A stretch of 21,802 nucleotides of DNA. Origin: Isoetes engelmannii (lineage: Eukaryota; Streptophyta; Lycopodiopsida; Isoetales; Isoetaceae). The stretch is taken from positions 1-21,802 of the forward strand of contig JAANSK020265050.1 of the NCBI GenBank assembly GCA_011763485.2. Reading direction: 5' to 3'. Shown here piece by piece: positions 9,335 through 17,544 of the stretch (its first letter is position 1; every line of letters starts with the position of its first letter). The notes under the pieces are model-generated. The model did not search any database and was not told where the DNA came from. It saw only the letters and a list, made by a program, of their open reading frames with translations. The position numbers and the translations under genes are program-made.

Positions 9335-9418
9335 CTCAAAATTTTGCATACTACAGGATATCACATCGGTTGATAAGGTTGTAGCTCCTGTAATAGGTAA
9401 CCAAAAGACAATTTGCTC
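9335..9418 (-). pseudogene. Diverged duplicate of the 9750-9857 exon
   Basis: On the minus strand a TGGCAG acceptor is followed by a segment sharing GCAAATTGTCTTTTGGTTA with the other copy (there GCAAACTGTCTTTTGGTTA). It ends in TTTTGAG followed by GTATG, the same donor as in the other copy. In this copy the frame beginning GCAAAT is broken, although an alternative frame (EQIVFWLPITGATTLSTD) stays open. It is best read as the decayed partner in a tandem exon duplication. Confidence 0.4.
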
Positions 9419-9749
9419 CCTGCCATTTAAATATCATAATATGAAGAATGCATGAACTTGACGAAGCAAAATAGATAGCTGCAACATCAACAATTCTCCA
9501 AGAAAATGCTTCCTCCCTTATTTGGGGCTCTGTTTAAGACAAAGACATAAAACATGAACACGGTTTTCTGAATTGCATCTTGTCTACGAAAAACAGAACA
9601 GCACAGGACAAAACGTAGACGATAGCAGCGCAATCATTCAATTATCTTAAAAACCTTCCATGACCCTTCTATTTCATACTTCTAACCTCAAGCTTATGAC
9701 AAAAGCAGTTATAAGAGCTCATATGAGGCTAAGCACGATACTGCCATAC

Positions 9750-9857
9750 CTCATAAATTTGTATATCACGTATGTCAATAAGGGGCATGGTATTTTCTCT
9801 TAGTTCTGGCACCTGTGCCAATGAAGCAATAACCAAAAGACAGTTTGCCTCATAGAC
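9750..9857 (-). CDS. Candidate internal exon of an unidentified gene
   Basis: On the minus strand CATTCTAG precedes the exon and GTATGGCAG follows it, matching splice acceptor and donor consensus. The enclosed 108 bp are exactly 36 codons, open in phase 0 at both ends. They begin VYEANCLLVIASLAQVPELR and end LIDIRDIQIYE, a balanced, protein-like composition. Possible neighbours are an upstream piece at 10131-10198 and a downstream terminal piece near 8596-8646. I do not recognise the family. The U1 gene lies on the same strand about 470 bp upstream, so this could also be non-coding sequence that is open by chance. A diverged duplicate lies at 9335-9418. Confidence 0.4.
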
Positions 9858-10130
9858 CTAGAATGGAGATCTCTTATGAAGAATGAATCATAGAATGGAT
9901 CTCTTATCACAGGTTGATCTAGCACTAGATAGTAGGAACATATTAAAAATAGTGCATGCTAACAGAGACGGGCTTCAGAATATAAATGTTTTACTGTCTG
10001 CTGCAATGGCAAGAATGACTTCAATCCTTTCTTATTTGGGAAGAGGAAGATTATTATATGTTCAAAAACATGTTTCATACATGCCCTCATCATCGAGCAA
10101 GACTGTTTAAGATAAAGCCAAATTTCTAAC

Positions 10131-10198
10131 CTCAAACCCAGAACTTGACAACGGATTTCACATGCTGCAGAGGTGGTTATTGTCCAGAGGTGCAAGTT
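10131..10198 (-). CDS. Possible small exon, unidentified
   Basis: On the minus strand a segment reading NLHLWTITTSAACEIRCQV ends at TTTGAG followed by GTTAG, a donor-like junction. The same TTGAGGTTA junction recurs in the tandem copies at about 9684-9690 and 9242-9248. The composition is protein-like. There is no recognised family, and no clear acceptor beyond a CAG near 10199. It would lie upstream of the 9750-9857 exon on the same strand. Confidence 0.25.
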
Positions 10199-10242
10199 TT
10201 CTGCACTAAACAGAAAGTAGATGCGTAAGTAGATGTTTCATC

Positions 10243-10318
10243 AACTCAGAAAACAGAACAAAATCAAACCATTCCACCTTAACTCAGAAAGCAGAACAAA
10301 ATTAAAGCATTCCACCTT
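10243..10318 (+). repeat. 38-bp tandem duplication downstream of U1
   Basis: Adjacent copies at 10243-10280 and 10281-10318 begin AACTCAGAAA and end CATTCCACCTT, with three differences. On the U1 strand they begin 12 bp past the RNA 3' end, where the snRNA 3'-end formation signal would lie. I did not find a convincing plant 3' box (CA-N3-10-AGTNNAA). Confidence 0.95.
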
Positions 10319-10330
10319 GAATTAAATTGA

Positions 10331-10488
10331 AGGGGGCCGCGCGAACGCGAGCCCCCACTACCACAAATTATGACGTGCACTCTCCCCGTAGGGAGATGCT
10401 AGAACAGTCCATGCCCTAGTGCAATGACACAAACCGCTCTAGGCCATCGGCCTTTTGGATCACCGATAAACCCCGCCCAGGTAAGTAT
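10331..10488 (-). ncRNA. U1: U1 spliceosomal snRNA gene
   Basis: U1 RNA recognises 5' splice sites by base pairing in the nucleus. On the minus strand the 158-nt gene starts ATACTTACCTGG, the invariant 5' end complementary to the splice site. Stem-loop I follows with stem ATCGG/CCGAT. Next come loop II with ATTGCAC (U1A binding element, about 10410), a stem-loop III with ATCTCCC/GGGGAGA, the Sm site ATAATTTGTGG (about 10361-10371), and a strong stem-loop IV (GGGGGC, TTCG loop, GCCCCC) to the 3' end. The length is normal for plant U1. Loop I reads GATCCAAAAGG, differing from the GATCANGAAGG-type U1-70K element that I know, so a variant or early pseudogene is possible. A promoter is present upstream. 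Confidence 0.95.
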
Positions 10489-10510
10489 GATTAAAGAGGC
10501 CTTTCCTCCA

Positions 10511-10520
10511 TCTATATAAT
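10511..10520 (-). promoter_or_regulatory. TATA box of the U1 gene
   Basis: On the minus strand ATTATATAGA spans -32 to -23 relative to the U1 5' end at 10488, the usual place for the TATA element of plant snRNA genes. Confidence 0.8.
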
Positions 10521-10548
10521 CAGCATTTTGCTCTATCTTTTGGCCTGT

Positions 10549-10559
10549 GCCTGTGGGAT
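10549..10559 (-). promoter_or_regulatory. Upstream sequence element (USE) of the U1 gene
   Basis: On the minus strand ATCCCACAGGC lies at -71 to -61. Its first eight bases match the plant snRNA USE consensus RTCCCACATCG, while the last three do not. The centre-to-centre distance to the TATA box is about 38 bp. That is near the four-helical-turn spacing associated with RNA polymerase II rather than polymerase III transcription. Confidence 0.7.
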
Positions 10560-10696
10560 ATACCTTGCTTTAAGAAGGACGAGCTAAAACGCCCCAGTAG
10601 TGGGTCCTCTGTAGTCACCGTAGAGAAATCTTAGGTCGCAGCTCGATGAATCATTCCAAACGAAGATTTTAGGTCAATCTCTTGCTCGGATCGGAA

Positions 10697-10758
10697 CTTT
10701 CTATTTGCACTGCAATTCACGGTTCGCAATGAAAGTTGATTGCTTTTCAATGATCTTC
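10697..10758 (+). repeat. Left arm of a long-range inverted repeat
   Basis: This 62-bp arm begins CTTTCTATTTGCACTGC and ends ATGATCTTC. It pairs with the reverse complement of 11499-11567. The arms differ by seven substitutions, all transitions, and a 7-bp indel. About 740 bp separates them. Confidence 0.85.
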
Positions 10759-11498
10759 CTATAAGAAGTGAGTTTGAGACAAGGCAAGGGCAAAGTCTTA
10801 GCTTACCGGATGCAAACTGCTAATAGAAAAAACGGGTTGTAGCACTTCCAAGATACAGGTTGATGATGGAGTATCAAGATGCCGACATCGAAAAACATTA
10901 TGTAGAGATGCAATAATGGCTGGAATAGGCAAACAATTGGCAACAATTGGGGCACACAATCGGCTGGAATAGGAAAAGCTTATTCGATCTGAAGAACATT
11001 GTCATCTATGCATATGCAAGTTATTTATTGCTTTCTAGAAAGATAGACAATAGTTCATTTCGTTGTGTCTTAAACTCTGCGCGAACATGCATATTTTCTA
11101 ATAGCTAATTACTGTTATTCATTATCTACATTTATGATGTTAATATATCTATACAGATGAAATATTGTAGCATGCATGGCACCTTATATATGTATGTATA
11201 TATAAAATGCAAGGTATAACATGAAGTTTTATGCATATGTACTATCACAAAAGTGTCTTTGTTTTTTATTTTTCCTGCTGAAACAGCAGAATAATCTGCG
11301 GTAGTCTCAAAATGGATAGAGCAACATGATAGCAGCATTTACGTATGGGAATCGGAGTTCCAAGCTCCCCACATTCCTACGCCAAGACATAAACCATTTG
11401 CATGCCGTTGCCTCTACAAATAATTGTCCGATGTAGCCGCTTGTTTAAAAAAAACAGTTCATCTTTTCAATCGCATGCCACAAACACAGCAGTGATTT
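10759..11498. other. Interval between inverted-repeat arms, no gene seen
   Basis: AT-rich, with no recognisable coding motif or RNA gene. A short local repeat (CAACAATTGG, AATCGGCTGGAATAGG) occurs around 10918-10975. Confidence 0.4.
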
Positions 11499-11567
11499 GA
11501 AGATCATCGAAAAGCAACTCTCAATCGACTTTCATTGCAAACTATGAACTGCAATGCAAATAGAAAG
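11499..11567 (-). repeat. Right arm of a long-range inverted repeat
   Basis: This is the 69-bp partner of 10697-10758 in opposite orientation, with a 7-bp insertion (AGAGTTG on the minus strand). Sequence outside the arms does not match, so they are not obviously transposon termini. Confidence 0.85.
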
Positions 11568-12624
11568 AAAGCAGCCTGCAAACTGCTCTTCAAGAATACC
11601 TCGCCGAAACTCAATATAGGGGATTTAGGATCTTTATTCATAGACATGATCACTAGTGAAGTAATCATCCCTCGAGATGCTCAATGTATACTACAAGTAA
11701 AAACCTAAAGGAGTCGCGCATAGACTTTGGCATACTCAAAGACTTTGACATACTTTGACATACTGCTCGATGAAAATGTGGTGTCATAGAGCGCAATTGT
11801 TGTAGGATACATTGAGCATGATGAAGGCGATGTTTGCATAACATGTAGGAGGAAGTTTGCCCAACCATTTTAAGGTTAGTAGCATTATAAAAGTATGTGG
11901 AATTCTGTGCTCCTACAGAGATCATCAACTAATTGAATCTAGTATCAACTGATCGAATCTAGCAGTGATGATTGTTGCATAGCATAATTCTTGAAAATAT
12001 TTCTAAATATAAAAACATTATGCAATACAAGCTCGCGAAATCGCGATTTGATGTTCGCATTTCAGGCACAGGTGTGTGGATGTCTGATTTACCAATGCCA
12101 CATACTCCAATTTCAGCCATCCGGGTCAAAACGTTCGAGTAAAATCCATGTTCCCATTTCCAAGTTCAACGATTCTAACTTCCATATATGCATTAACCTC
12201 AAGGCAGTCGGTCAAACTTAAGCCATATGGTATAGGGTTAGGGGCTAACCTTAACTCAGAAAGTTCAAACGCAGCAAGTAGGACTTAGACTCAAATCCAT
12301 TTTGCGTAGTCATAGTTTAGACACACAGGTTTAGATGTTCGAGTTAATCCACGGGTCCATATCAAACAAGACATTGTCTATAAAGGCTACATACAAATAG
12401 TAGAGCACGTATCTGATAGCTACAAATTACAATTTATGTCAGTACTCGAAATTAACAACTGCTATTCTATTTACCGTCATCAAATATGTAAAGGTTTAAG
12501 TTCAATTGTATGGTCCGCTTATCTCAATCTAATTGCCCATTTTAGTTCCTATGTGTTCCTTATTCTCCTCCAACAACTACAACTTAGATACGTTCCTTCC
12601 TTTTAAATAGTAGAATCACTGTTG
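11568..12624. other. Intergenic, no gene seen
   Basis: The open frames here are short and motif-free. CTTTGACATACT-type units repeat near 11728-11763, giving a spurious repetitive frame. GGTTAGGGGCTAACC at about 12237-12251 forms a short perfect hairpin. GTTCGAGT recurs near 12133 and 12339. Nothing else was recognised. Confidence 0.4.
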
Positions 12625-13340
12625 CTATAGATCCAAAGATTTGTAACAATTATAAAAGATACTTCTTAAGGACAATCTATTTATTATAGAAGCTCTTCTA
12701 TGATCACTCCAATAACATGGAAACACATCAAAGATAGAAATTCGAAAATTTGTCCAAATATAATCTAACAAAGCTGTATGTCTAGTTGACGCAGATATGT
12801 TTTGTGTGAAGCCATTCATACAGTTGCTGAGCATGTCATGATATATATTCGAACACAACATGTTGATGTTGAAGTCACCAAGAATAATAATTTTCTTACT
12901 CAGATTAATAATTTCCAAAATCTGTTGAATCTCGTCAACAAATTTGAATACATCAGTACACGGATCTCTATAGATGTTAACAACATTGCTACGCTCCTTA
13001 TTATGAACATCCTCAAATTGTACCAGTGAATAGATACCAACGTCAGTAACAATTTTAGAAGATTGTTTCAATGAAAGATGAGCAGCCTTTTAAAGAGTTG
13101 CAATACTACATTTATTTCGATTGACAGTTGAAAGGAATCCTCGCTTGTTAAATAGAGAATTATCGTCTGTTTGTACCTAATATTGGATGCAAGCAATTGA
13201 TTATATGCACTATATATCTTCAACGTGTGCAGCTGCAAATTATGTGTTTAATGTCGTAATAATAAGTATTGGAGGTTTAAAGCCGCACATATTGAACATA
13301 GTAATTTCCCATATAGCTGTCATTGAAAGGCAATCCATTT
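12625..13340 (-). pseudogene. Decayed exonuclease-endonuclease-phosphatase (EEP) domain of a transposon
   Basis: EEP nucleases nick DNA at retrotransposon targets and also occur in Helentrons. On the minus strand one continuous frame runs from about 13340 to 12625. It carries an N-terminal strand-like start (ITMFNMCGFKPPIL), a DIxCI block near 13230, and TVNRNKCSIATL. SNVVNIYRDP (about 12980) corresponds to the YRPP region. GDFN, with catalytic Asp and Asn, lies at 12868-12879, then LLDYIWTN, then WSDHR at about 12697-12711 with the catalytic Asp-His intact. At least five in-frame stops lie in the N-terminal third and none after 13071. No reverse transcriptase follows, unlike CR1 or Jockey elements. 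The sequence just upstream (KVNTLVVQEMD, about 13340-13366) loosely resembles the end of a Pif1-type helicase. It is distinct from the LINE endonuclease in this window. Confidence 0.75.
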
Positions 13341-13470
13341 CTTGTACGACCAAAGTATTGACTTTAAAACTTCAAGCTCACCTTTCTTCTCTATTGAGAA
13401 ATGTGGAAATATCAAAGGAACATGCAATTCAAATGGTGTGAACAGAGATTAAGCAAAGAGGACTTGCACT

Positions 13471-13502
<32 letters not shown>
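13471..13502 (+). repeat. (TGA)n trinucleotide microsatellite
   Basis: About ten uninterrupted TGA units. They lie just upstream, on the minus strand, of the EEP relic and would encode polyserine there if translated. Confidence 0.95.
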
Positions 13503-13994
13503 AGACCACTGAAGTGCTTTAAACTTAGGGTTGAGCAATCTTCTATATGTCGTAGTCTCACTATTCATATATAAGTTGAGTATCACTTTTAAATGTTATC
13601 TGCACTTCTTACTGGAATATCTTCAACATATTGCAACTGTCTCAGACAATTATACCTGACTAAATTCTACACCTTTTGCTCAAAAAATTTTGTTTTACCA
13701 AATTCTTTTAGATCTTCGTGATCTATGTCGCAGTTTTTGCAGTTAAATGGCTTTTTATATTGATCCCTGTATTTTACTCATTCAGTATTAGATGCAAATA
13801 ATTATTTACCTGGAGGGATGCCTTTGAGAAGAATTTAAACTTGAGGGATTTAGGAGATGTTTTTCTTACCATATGGAATCCTACCATTACAAAAAATAAG
13901 AAGAAAGATATGTTTGCCTTAAACCATCTTAGGGACTGCATCTGCACATCTTTTTAGAGGGATGTTAGAGGATTTAGAACATTAGCAGTAGCTT
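13503..13994. other. Intergenic or decayed element sequence
   Basis: No clear gene. On the minus strand a short piece near 13690-13760 reads KKPFNCKNCDIDHEDLKEFG, protein-like but unassigned. On the plus strand the last 200 bp may hold the lost N-terminal part of the Copia gag, but I could not read it. Confidence 0.35.
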
Positions 13995-14500
13995 TTGCAT
14001 ACTTGTGTGCAAGAAAGAGAAGGGCAGCAAATCATGATAGATAGCAATATGGACAATCTTAGACTTGAAGATTGTACTAACATGGAGGATTACTTGCAGC
14101 AGTTCAAAGATCTGAGAGAAAAGTTATTTGAAGCAGGAGGATATATAGAGGAGATCATTGTTATCATGTATATTTTGAAAGGGTTATCTAAGGAATATCA
14201 GCATATCATTGAGCATTACCAAATGGAAGTTAAAATCAAGATTGCATTCAATCACTTCAGCAAAAATTGCTAGATGCAGAATTTAATAGGAAGAGAAGAG
14301 ATCACTATGAACATGCACATTATTCTACAGCTAGGTTTCTTTTGCCTTCTAGTAATTCTTCTCTTACTTCTTCAATTAAGTCTTCAAGTGAATTAACATC
14401 TAAGTCTTCAACTGACTCTGTCACAATGTCTAGAGAACCTTTTACTTGCTAGTTCAATGGAAATAAGGGTCACATTAAACGTGATTGCAGGAAGTTGCAA
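13995..14500 (+). pseudogene. Copia gag remnant (UBN2 and zinc knuckle)
   Basis: Gag packages the element RNA into virus-like particles. The frame from 13995 contains DYLQQFKDLREKLFEAGG and MYILKGLSKEYQHII, the typical UBN2 heptad region. After a frameshift near 14270 a second frame gives a Ser-rich linker and a knuckle ending GHIKRDC (about 14469-14490). The first Cys is followed immediately by a TAG stop, and the expected second Cys is Asn, so the knuckle is broken. A 35-bp duplication overlaps its 3' end. Confidence 0.8.
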
Positions 14501-14546
14501 CATGAATTTGCAAACGTGATTGCAGGAAGTTGCAACGTGAATTTGC
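14477..14546 (+). repeat. 35-bp tandem duplication in the Copia gag
   Basis: Copies at 14477-14511 and 14512-14546 begin AAACGTGATTGCAGGAAG and differ at about two positions. The duplication repeats the last Cys region of the zinc knuckle and is not a multiple of three. Confidence 0.9.
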
Positions 14547-14622
14547 ACAATATTCAAAAAGCTCATGCAGTTAAACAAGATTATTTCAGCAGCCAGTTCT
14601 CCAAAGCAAGAAACCAGTGTAA

Positions 14623-15190
14623 ATGCCTGTTATATTTCTTTCGATGATTTTTGAGCTTGGGTTTCTAAATGTAGCAGCGGAAAAATTTGAAGAAGATACT
14701 TGGTTACTTGATTCTGCTACTACTAGACATTTTGCAGGGAAGTCCCAACTCTTTGGCAAATTAACACCTTATGATACTATCATTGTCGGAATGGCTGATG
14801 GCAATTTGGCCAACTCCAAAGGAAAAGGTAGTGTATTAATTTTCAAACTGAAAATTGTGTCACTCTTAAATATTGAGGATGCCTTTATAATTCCTAGATT
14901 GTTGGTGAATCTCGTGGGTGTTAGTGAATTTGATAAGAAGATGGGTTATTCAATCTTATTTACTGGATAGTTTGCACCAAAATCCATTATGTTTTATGGA
15001 TCTTCAAAAGCTTGAGCCTATTGCCAAAGGCTATCTCAATGACGAAGAACTGTATATTCTTCATAAAAGGCATCATCTTTTGCTACAAGCTGCTAATACA
15101 GTCAATAATAAGTCTTCAATTTTGGCAGCGATCGCTCAACCTCAAGAATCATTGTGGCATGCATGATATACACATATTGCTAATTCTGCT
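14623..15190 (+). pseudogene. Copia pol remnant: protease and GAG-pre-integrase
   Basis: The aspartic protease matures the Copia polyprotein. The frame from 14623 has WLLDSATTRHF where the family has an Asp-Ser-Gly active site, so Gly is replaced by Ala. It then has the flap-like GMADG and GKGSV, and IPRLLVNLVGVSEFDKKMGY, the usual C-terminal block, ending at 14970. A frameshift leads to the pre-integrase block with HKRHHLLL and SLWHA. A TGA stop follows directly, where LWHxRxxH is normal (CGA to TGA is the simplest change). No integrase DDE core follows. Confidence 0.8.
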
Positions 15191-15230
15191 TTAGTGACAA
15201 CGTCTAAATGTCAAATGAAGATGCATTTGG

Positions 15231-16035
15231 TTAAAGTGGGTCTCATGTCATTCCCACTTTTTTTTTGAACCGGCTTATATCGAGCTAAAAGCACGTGTGA
15301 ATCATTTTTTGTCCCATTATTGTCTGAAAAAAAGGCCTTCTCTCGTGTGAATAAAAAACTTATGGAATATAAACGGCCTCCTTTTATCGGATGGCGAGTC
15401 AAGAAATTAAAAAACACATCTAAAACCAAACAAATTGCTAGTCTTCAATGAATTTTTATTATAAGTAATATCATTACAACTATTTTACAGTGGACTAAGA
15501 GACCATGGAGGCCGTGCTGTCACAATGATTACACCATTTTAACACACGGACCATCTATAAAGAATAAGGTGTGAAGCACCCTTTGGCTTGTTCCAAGCCA
15601 CGGGGCAACTTGAAGACGATAAAAATATGTAGGAGGAGGTGCTTTATGGGCCATGCAGGCTTGTCCAACCGATTTCATCACACTTGTCTCACCTCCTTTC
15701 TTCAATGAATGGGTCTTTCTATTCTCGAGCATATAATCTGATCGGGGTAAGGACTGCAGCACACATAATCAAGTTAGTCAAGTGATGCTATAGACAAGAT
15801 AAATAAAATAAGGACCAATTATAAAGACCATTTAGTCCAGAAAGGCAGCTCAAAATTAAGAAAAACAGGTACCTCAAGGTAGTCAAACTCAATATTTCAA
15901 AGAGAGAGAAAAATTAAACAATTCTCTTTTCAAGGTGGGCCAAAATCTCTTTTGGGACGAGGGCGTTGTGATAGGTGCCATGTAGGGTTTCGATGCGATT
16001 TCTTTCATAACTTTTGGCTCGAGTGTTTGATTTGA
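15231..16035. other. Intergenic, no gene seen
   Basis: Short frames on the minus strand (15211-15429 and 15529-15762) have no recognisable motif. The sequence from 15940 to 16035 leads into the coding-like region without an identifiable promoter. Confidence 0.4.
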
Positions 16036-16696
16036 GTGTTTTTTAGTGCCTTGGAAAGCTTGAGATGTGAGCTTTCTATAGTGTATAGCATATATAAGTT
16101 TTCAGAGTTTTGTTTGGCCGGATTTGGGGTTTACAGATTTCGGCCACCATCAGCTTCTAGAACGCGTTCTTTAACCAAGGGTATCTCCGAAGTGGTAGGT
16201 AGTGATTTTGCTTCTTCTTCTATGCATGATATGAACTCTTCTTTGCTGCCTCTTAATTTTCCAAATAACTCTCACCTCAACCCTCTCGCTTTTGACCCTG
16301 CTCCTGTTAATAAAAGTATGAAGCTGCAGCACTTTCCACCTCCTTCTAAATCTATGTCTCTGTCTACCTCTCCTCAAGTAGAATCCATCTTTATTTCTCC
16401 TCCATCTGCTTCTATAGCACCTCTACCTGCACCTCTTACAACTTGAAGTTCATCTGATGCAGTGGCCAGACTGTCTTCTACAAGGTTTAGCGATTGGATA
16501 AAAGCATGATATGACATCTGATATGCAATCTGCTCTTGTTTCTATAGCATTGGACACCATGTCGCAGAATAATAAGAAAGAATTGAGCTAATATCTGAAT
16601 GAGTTGCAAGCACTCAATGATCGTATGGAAGTCCAGTTGCCTTTTGAAGGTGTATATGAACATACAAGCGTGTTCAACTGCTTTTATGTAGGGTAG
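16036..16696 (+). pseudogene. Unidentified Ser/Pro-rich coding-like region
   Basis: An ATG-started frame runs 136 codons (16036-16446). After a hydrophobic N-terminal part it becomes Ser/Pro-rich, with MNSSLLPLNFPNNSHLNPL and LQHFPPPSKSMSLSTSPQ. After a TGA the same frame continues SSSDAVARLSSTRFSDWIKA. A second frame, 16511-16696, reads MQSALVSIALDTMSQNNKKE, has one TAA, then YLNELQALNDRMEVQLPFEG, a coiled-coil-like stretch. Low-complexity N-terminus plus helical segment recalls some gag or plant nuclear proteins, but I cannot assign it. It may be a decayed gene or an untypable retroelement piece. Confidence 0.3.
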
Positions 16697-17197
16697 GCTG
16701 GCCTTCCAGTTGTTGAAATTGATCATAATAATCATTTGCAGTGGTATGCAGAATCTTGTGTCCCATGCAATTGTTTTCCATTTCACTGGACAATGTTTTT
16801 TATCTCAGAAAAATTGGCTTTAAGCTAAAGCATCATTTGCAGAGACTAGGCCTTCATGCGCAACGGTCGCCTTCCATTTCCAGACCTTTGGAACAGCAGT
16901 TTACAAACAACACGAAGAAAGCAATCGAAAATAGAAAGGAACCAATGAAAGGCCAATAAGCACCTCAAATAAGCAAAAATGTATGTTTTTTTATACAATA
17001 CAGAGCAACAATCTTACCCCAAACCATGCAAACCCCAATAGAAAACTCAATAAGGGGATGTTTATTGATTCACGAATAAGCAATTAAAGGCTTCATACAA
17101 ACAAGATCCTTGGACTCATGATGCAAAAAGGATGAAGTTCTTGAAATCAGATTTTGATGTCAATAGATGACAAAGTATGCAAACGAAAATTAGAGGG
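16697..17197. other. Intergenic, no gene seen
   Basis: AT-rich with only short chance frames. The last 120 bp weakly resemble 6575-6692, consistent with the duplicated segment that becomes clear at 17198. Confidence 0.4.
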
Positions 17198-17257
17198 CTT
17201 TCTACGAGATTAAGCATGCTCGAAGTACATGTTAATTCAAACATCTGAAACAACTCC
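17198..17257 (+). repeat. 60-bp dispersed repeat, copy 2
   Basis: Matches 6693-6752 at about 55 of 60 positions in the same orientation. It lies 50 bp outside the 3' tail of the long LINE. Confidence 0.8.
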
Positions 17258-17309
17258 TAAGACAATGGTATTCGATAATGTTAATACCAAAGAAAGCAAA
17301 GAAGATATT

Positions 17310-17342
17310 AGAATAGACTAGACTAGAATAGAATAGAATAAC
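17310..17342 (-). repeat. Pentanucleotide tail of LINE copy 2
   Basis: On the minus strand TTATTC is followed by about three CTATT units and two CTAGT units, directly after GATAAAAAT. The tail is shorter and more degenerate than those at 4056-4111 and 4408-4485. Confidence 0.85.
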
Positions 17343-17473
17343 ATTTTTATCATCCACGAAACTTGCCTATGGGACTTGTACAAGAGAAACAGCAAGCGCA
17401 TTAGGGCCCGAGTGAAAAAACCCTCATGGGGAAAAAATGTGGCAGCAATGAGCATGCTGGTATACCAAACATG

Positions 17474-17533
17474 CATCACAAGCTAAGGGGACAACGCCGA
17501 TGCCATCACAAGCTAGAGGGACAAAGCTGATGC
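17474..17533 (-). repeat. 30-bp tandem duplication at the ORF2/3' UTR end of LINE copy 2
   Basis: CATCACAAGCTA starts at 17474 and again at 17504, with copies ending GATGC. The corresponding part of the copy at 4408-5954 (near 4620) holds a single unit, so the duplication is specific to this copy. Confidence 0.8.
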
Positions 17534-17544
17534 CTTTCGTCCAT

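Larger units (their letters stand above)
9216..10135. repeat. Diverged tandem duplication, period about 440 bp
   Basis: Shared anchors recur in order: AACCTCA at 9242, 9684 and 10129; CTATGACCCTT / CCATGACCCTT near 9216 and 9656; CATACCTCA near 9330 and 9745; AACCAAAAGACA at 9399 and 9831; TTATTTGGG near 9518 and 10033; CTGTTTAAGA near 9531 and 10102. Spacings vary from about 415 to 515 bp because of indels. The unit includes the exon at 9750-9857 and its decayed counterpart at about 9335-9418. Confidence 0.7.
13995..15230 (+). mobile_element. Ty1/Copia retrotransposon fragment (gag to pre-integrase)
   Basis: Gag (UBN2-type), zinc knuckle, aspartic protease and GAG-pre-integrase motifs occur in the canonical Copia order on the plus strand, in changing frames with several stops. 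No integrase core, reverse transcriptase, RNase H or LTR is present in the window. Similarity fades at about 15230, so this is an internal fragment. The frameshifts and missing catalytic residues show it is long dead. Confidence 0.85.

Noticed and set aside
10447-10463. Plus-strand resemblance to the U2 snRNA start (CGGCCTTTTGG)
   Set aside because: The match is about a dozen bases and lies inside stem-loop I of the U1 gene on the other strand. The rest of U2 is absent.
10697-11567. The inverted repeat as terminal repeats of a DNA transposon
   Set aside because: The arms are internal-looking, no target duplication flanks them, and no transposase is seen between them.
12802-13029. A 75-codon plus-strand open frame
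   Set aside because: Antisense to the EEP relic, whose minus-strand frame contains the catalytic motifs.
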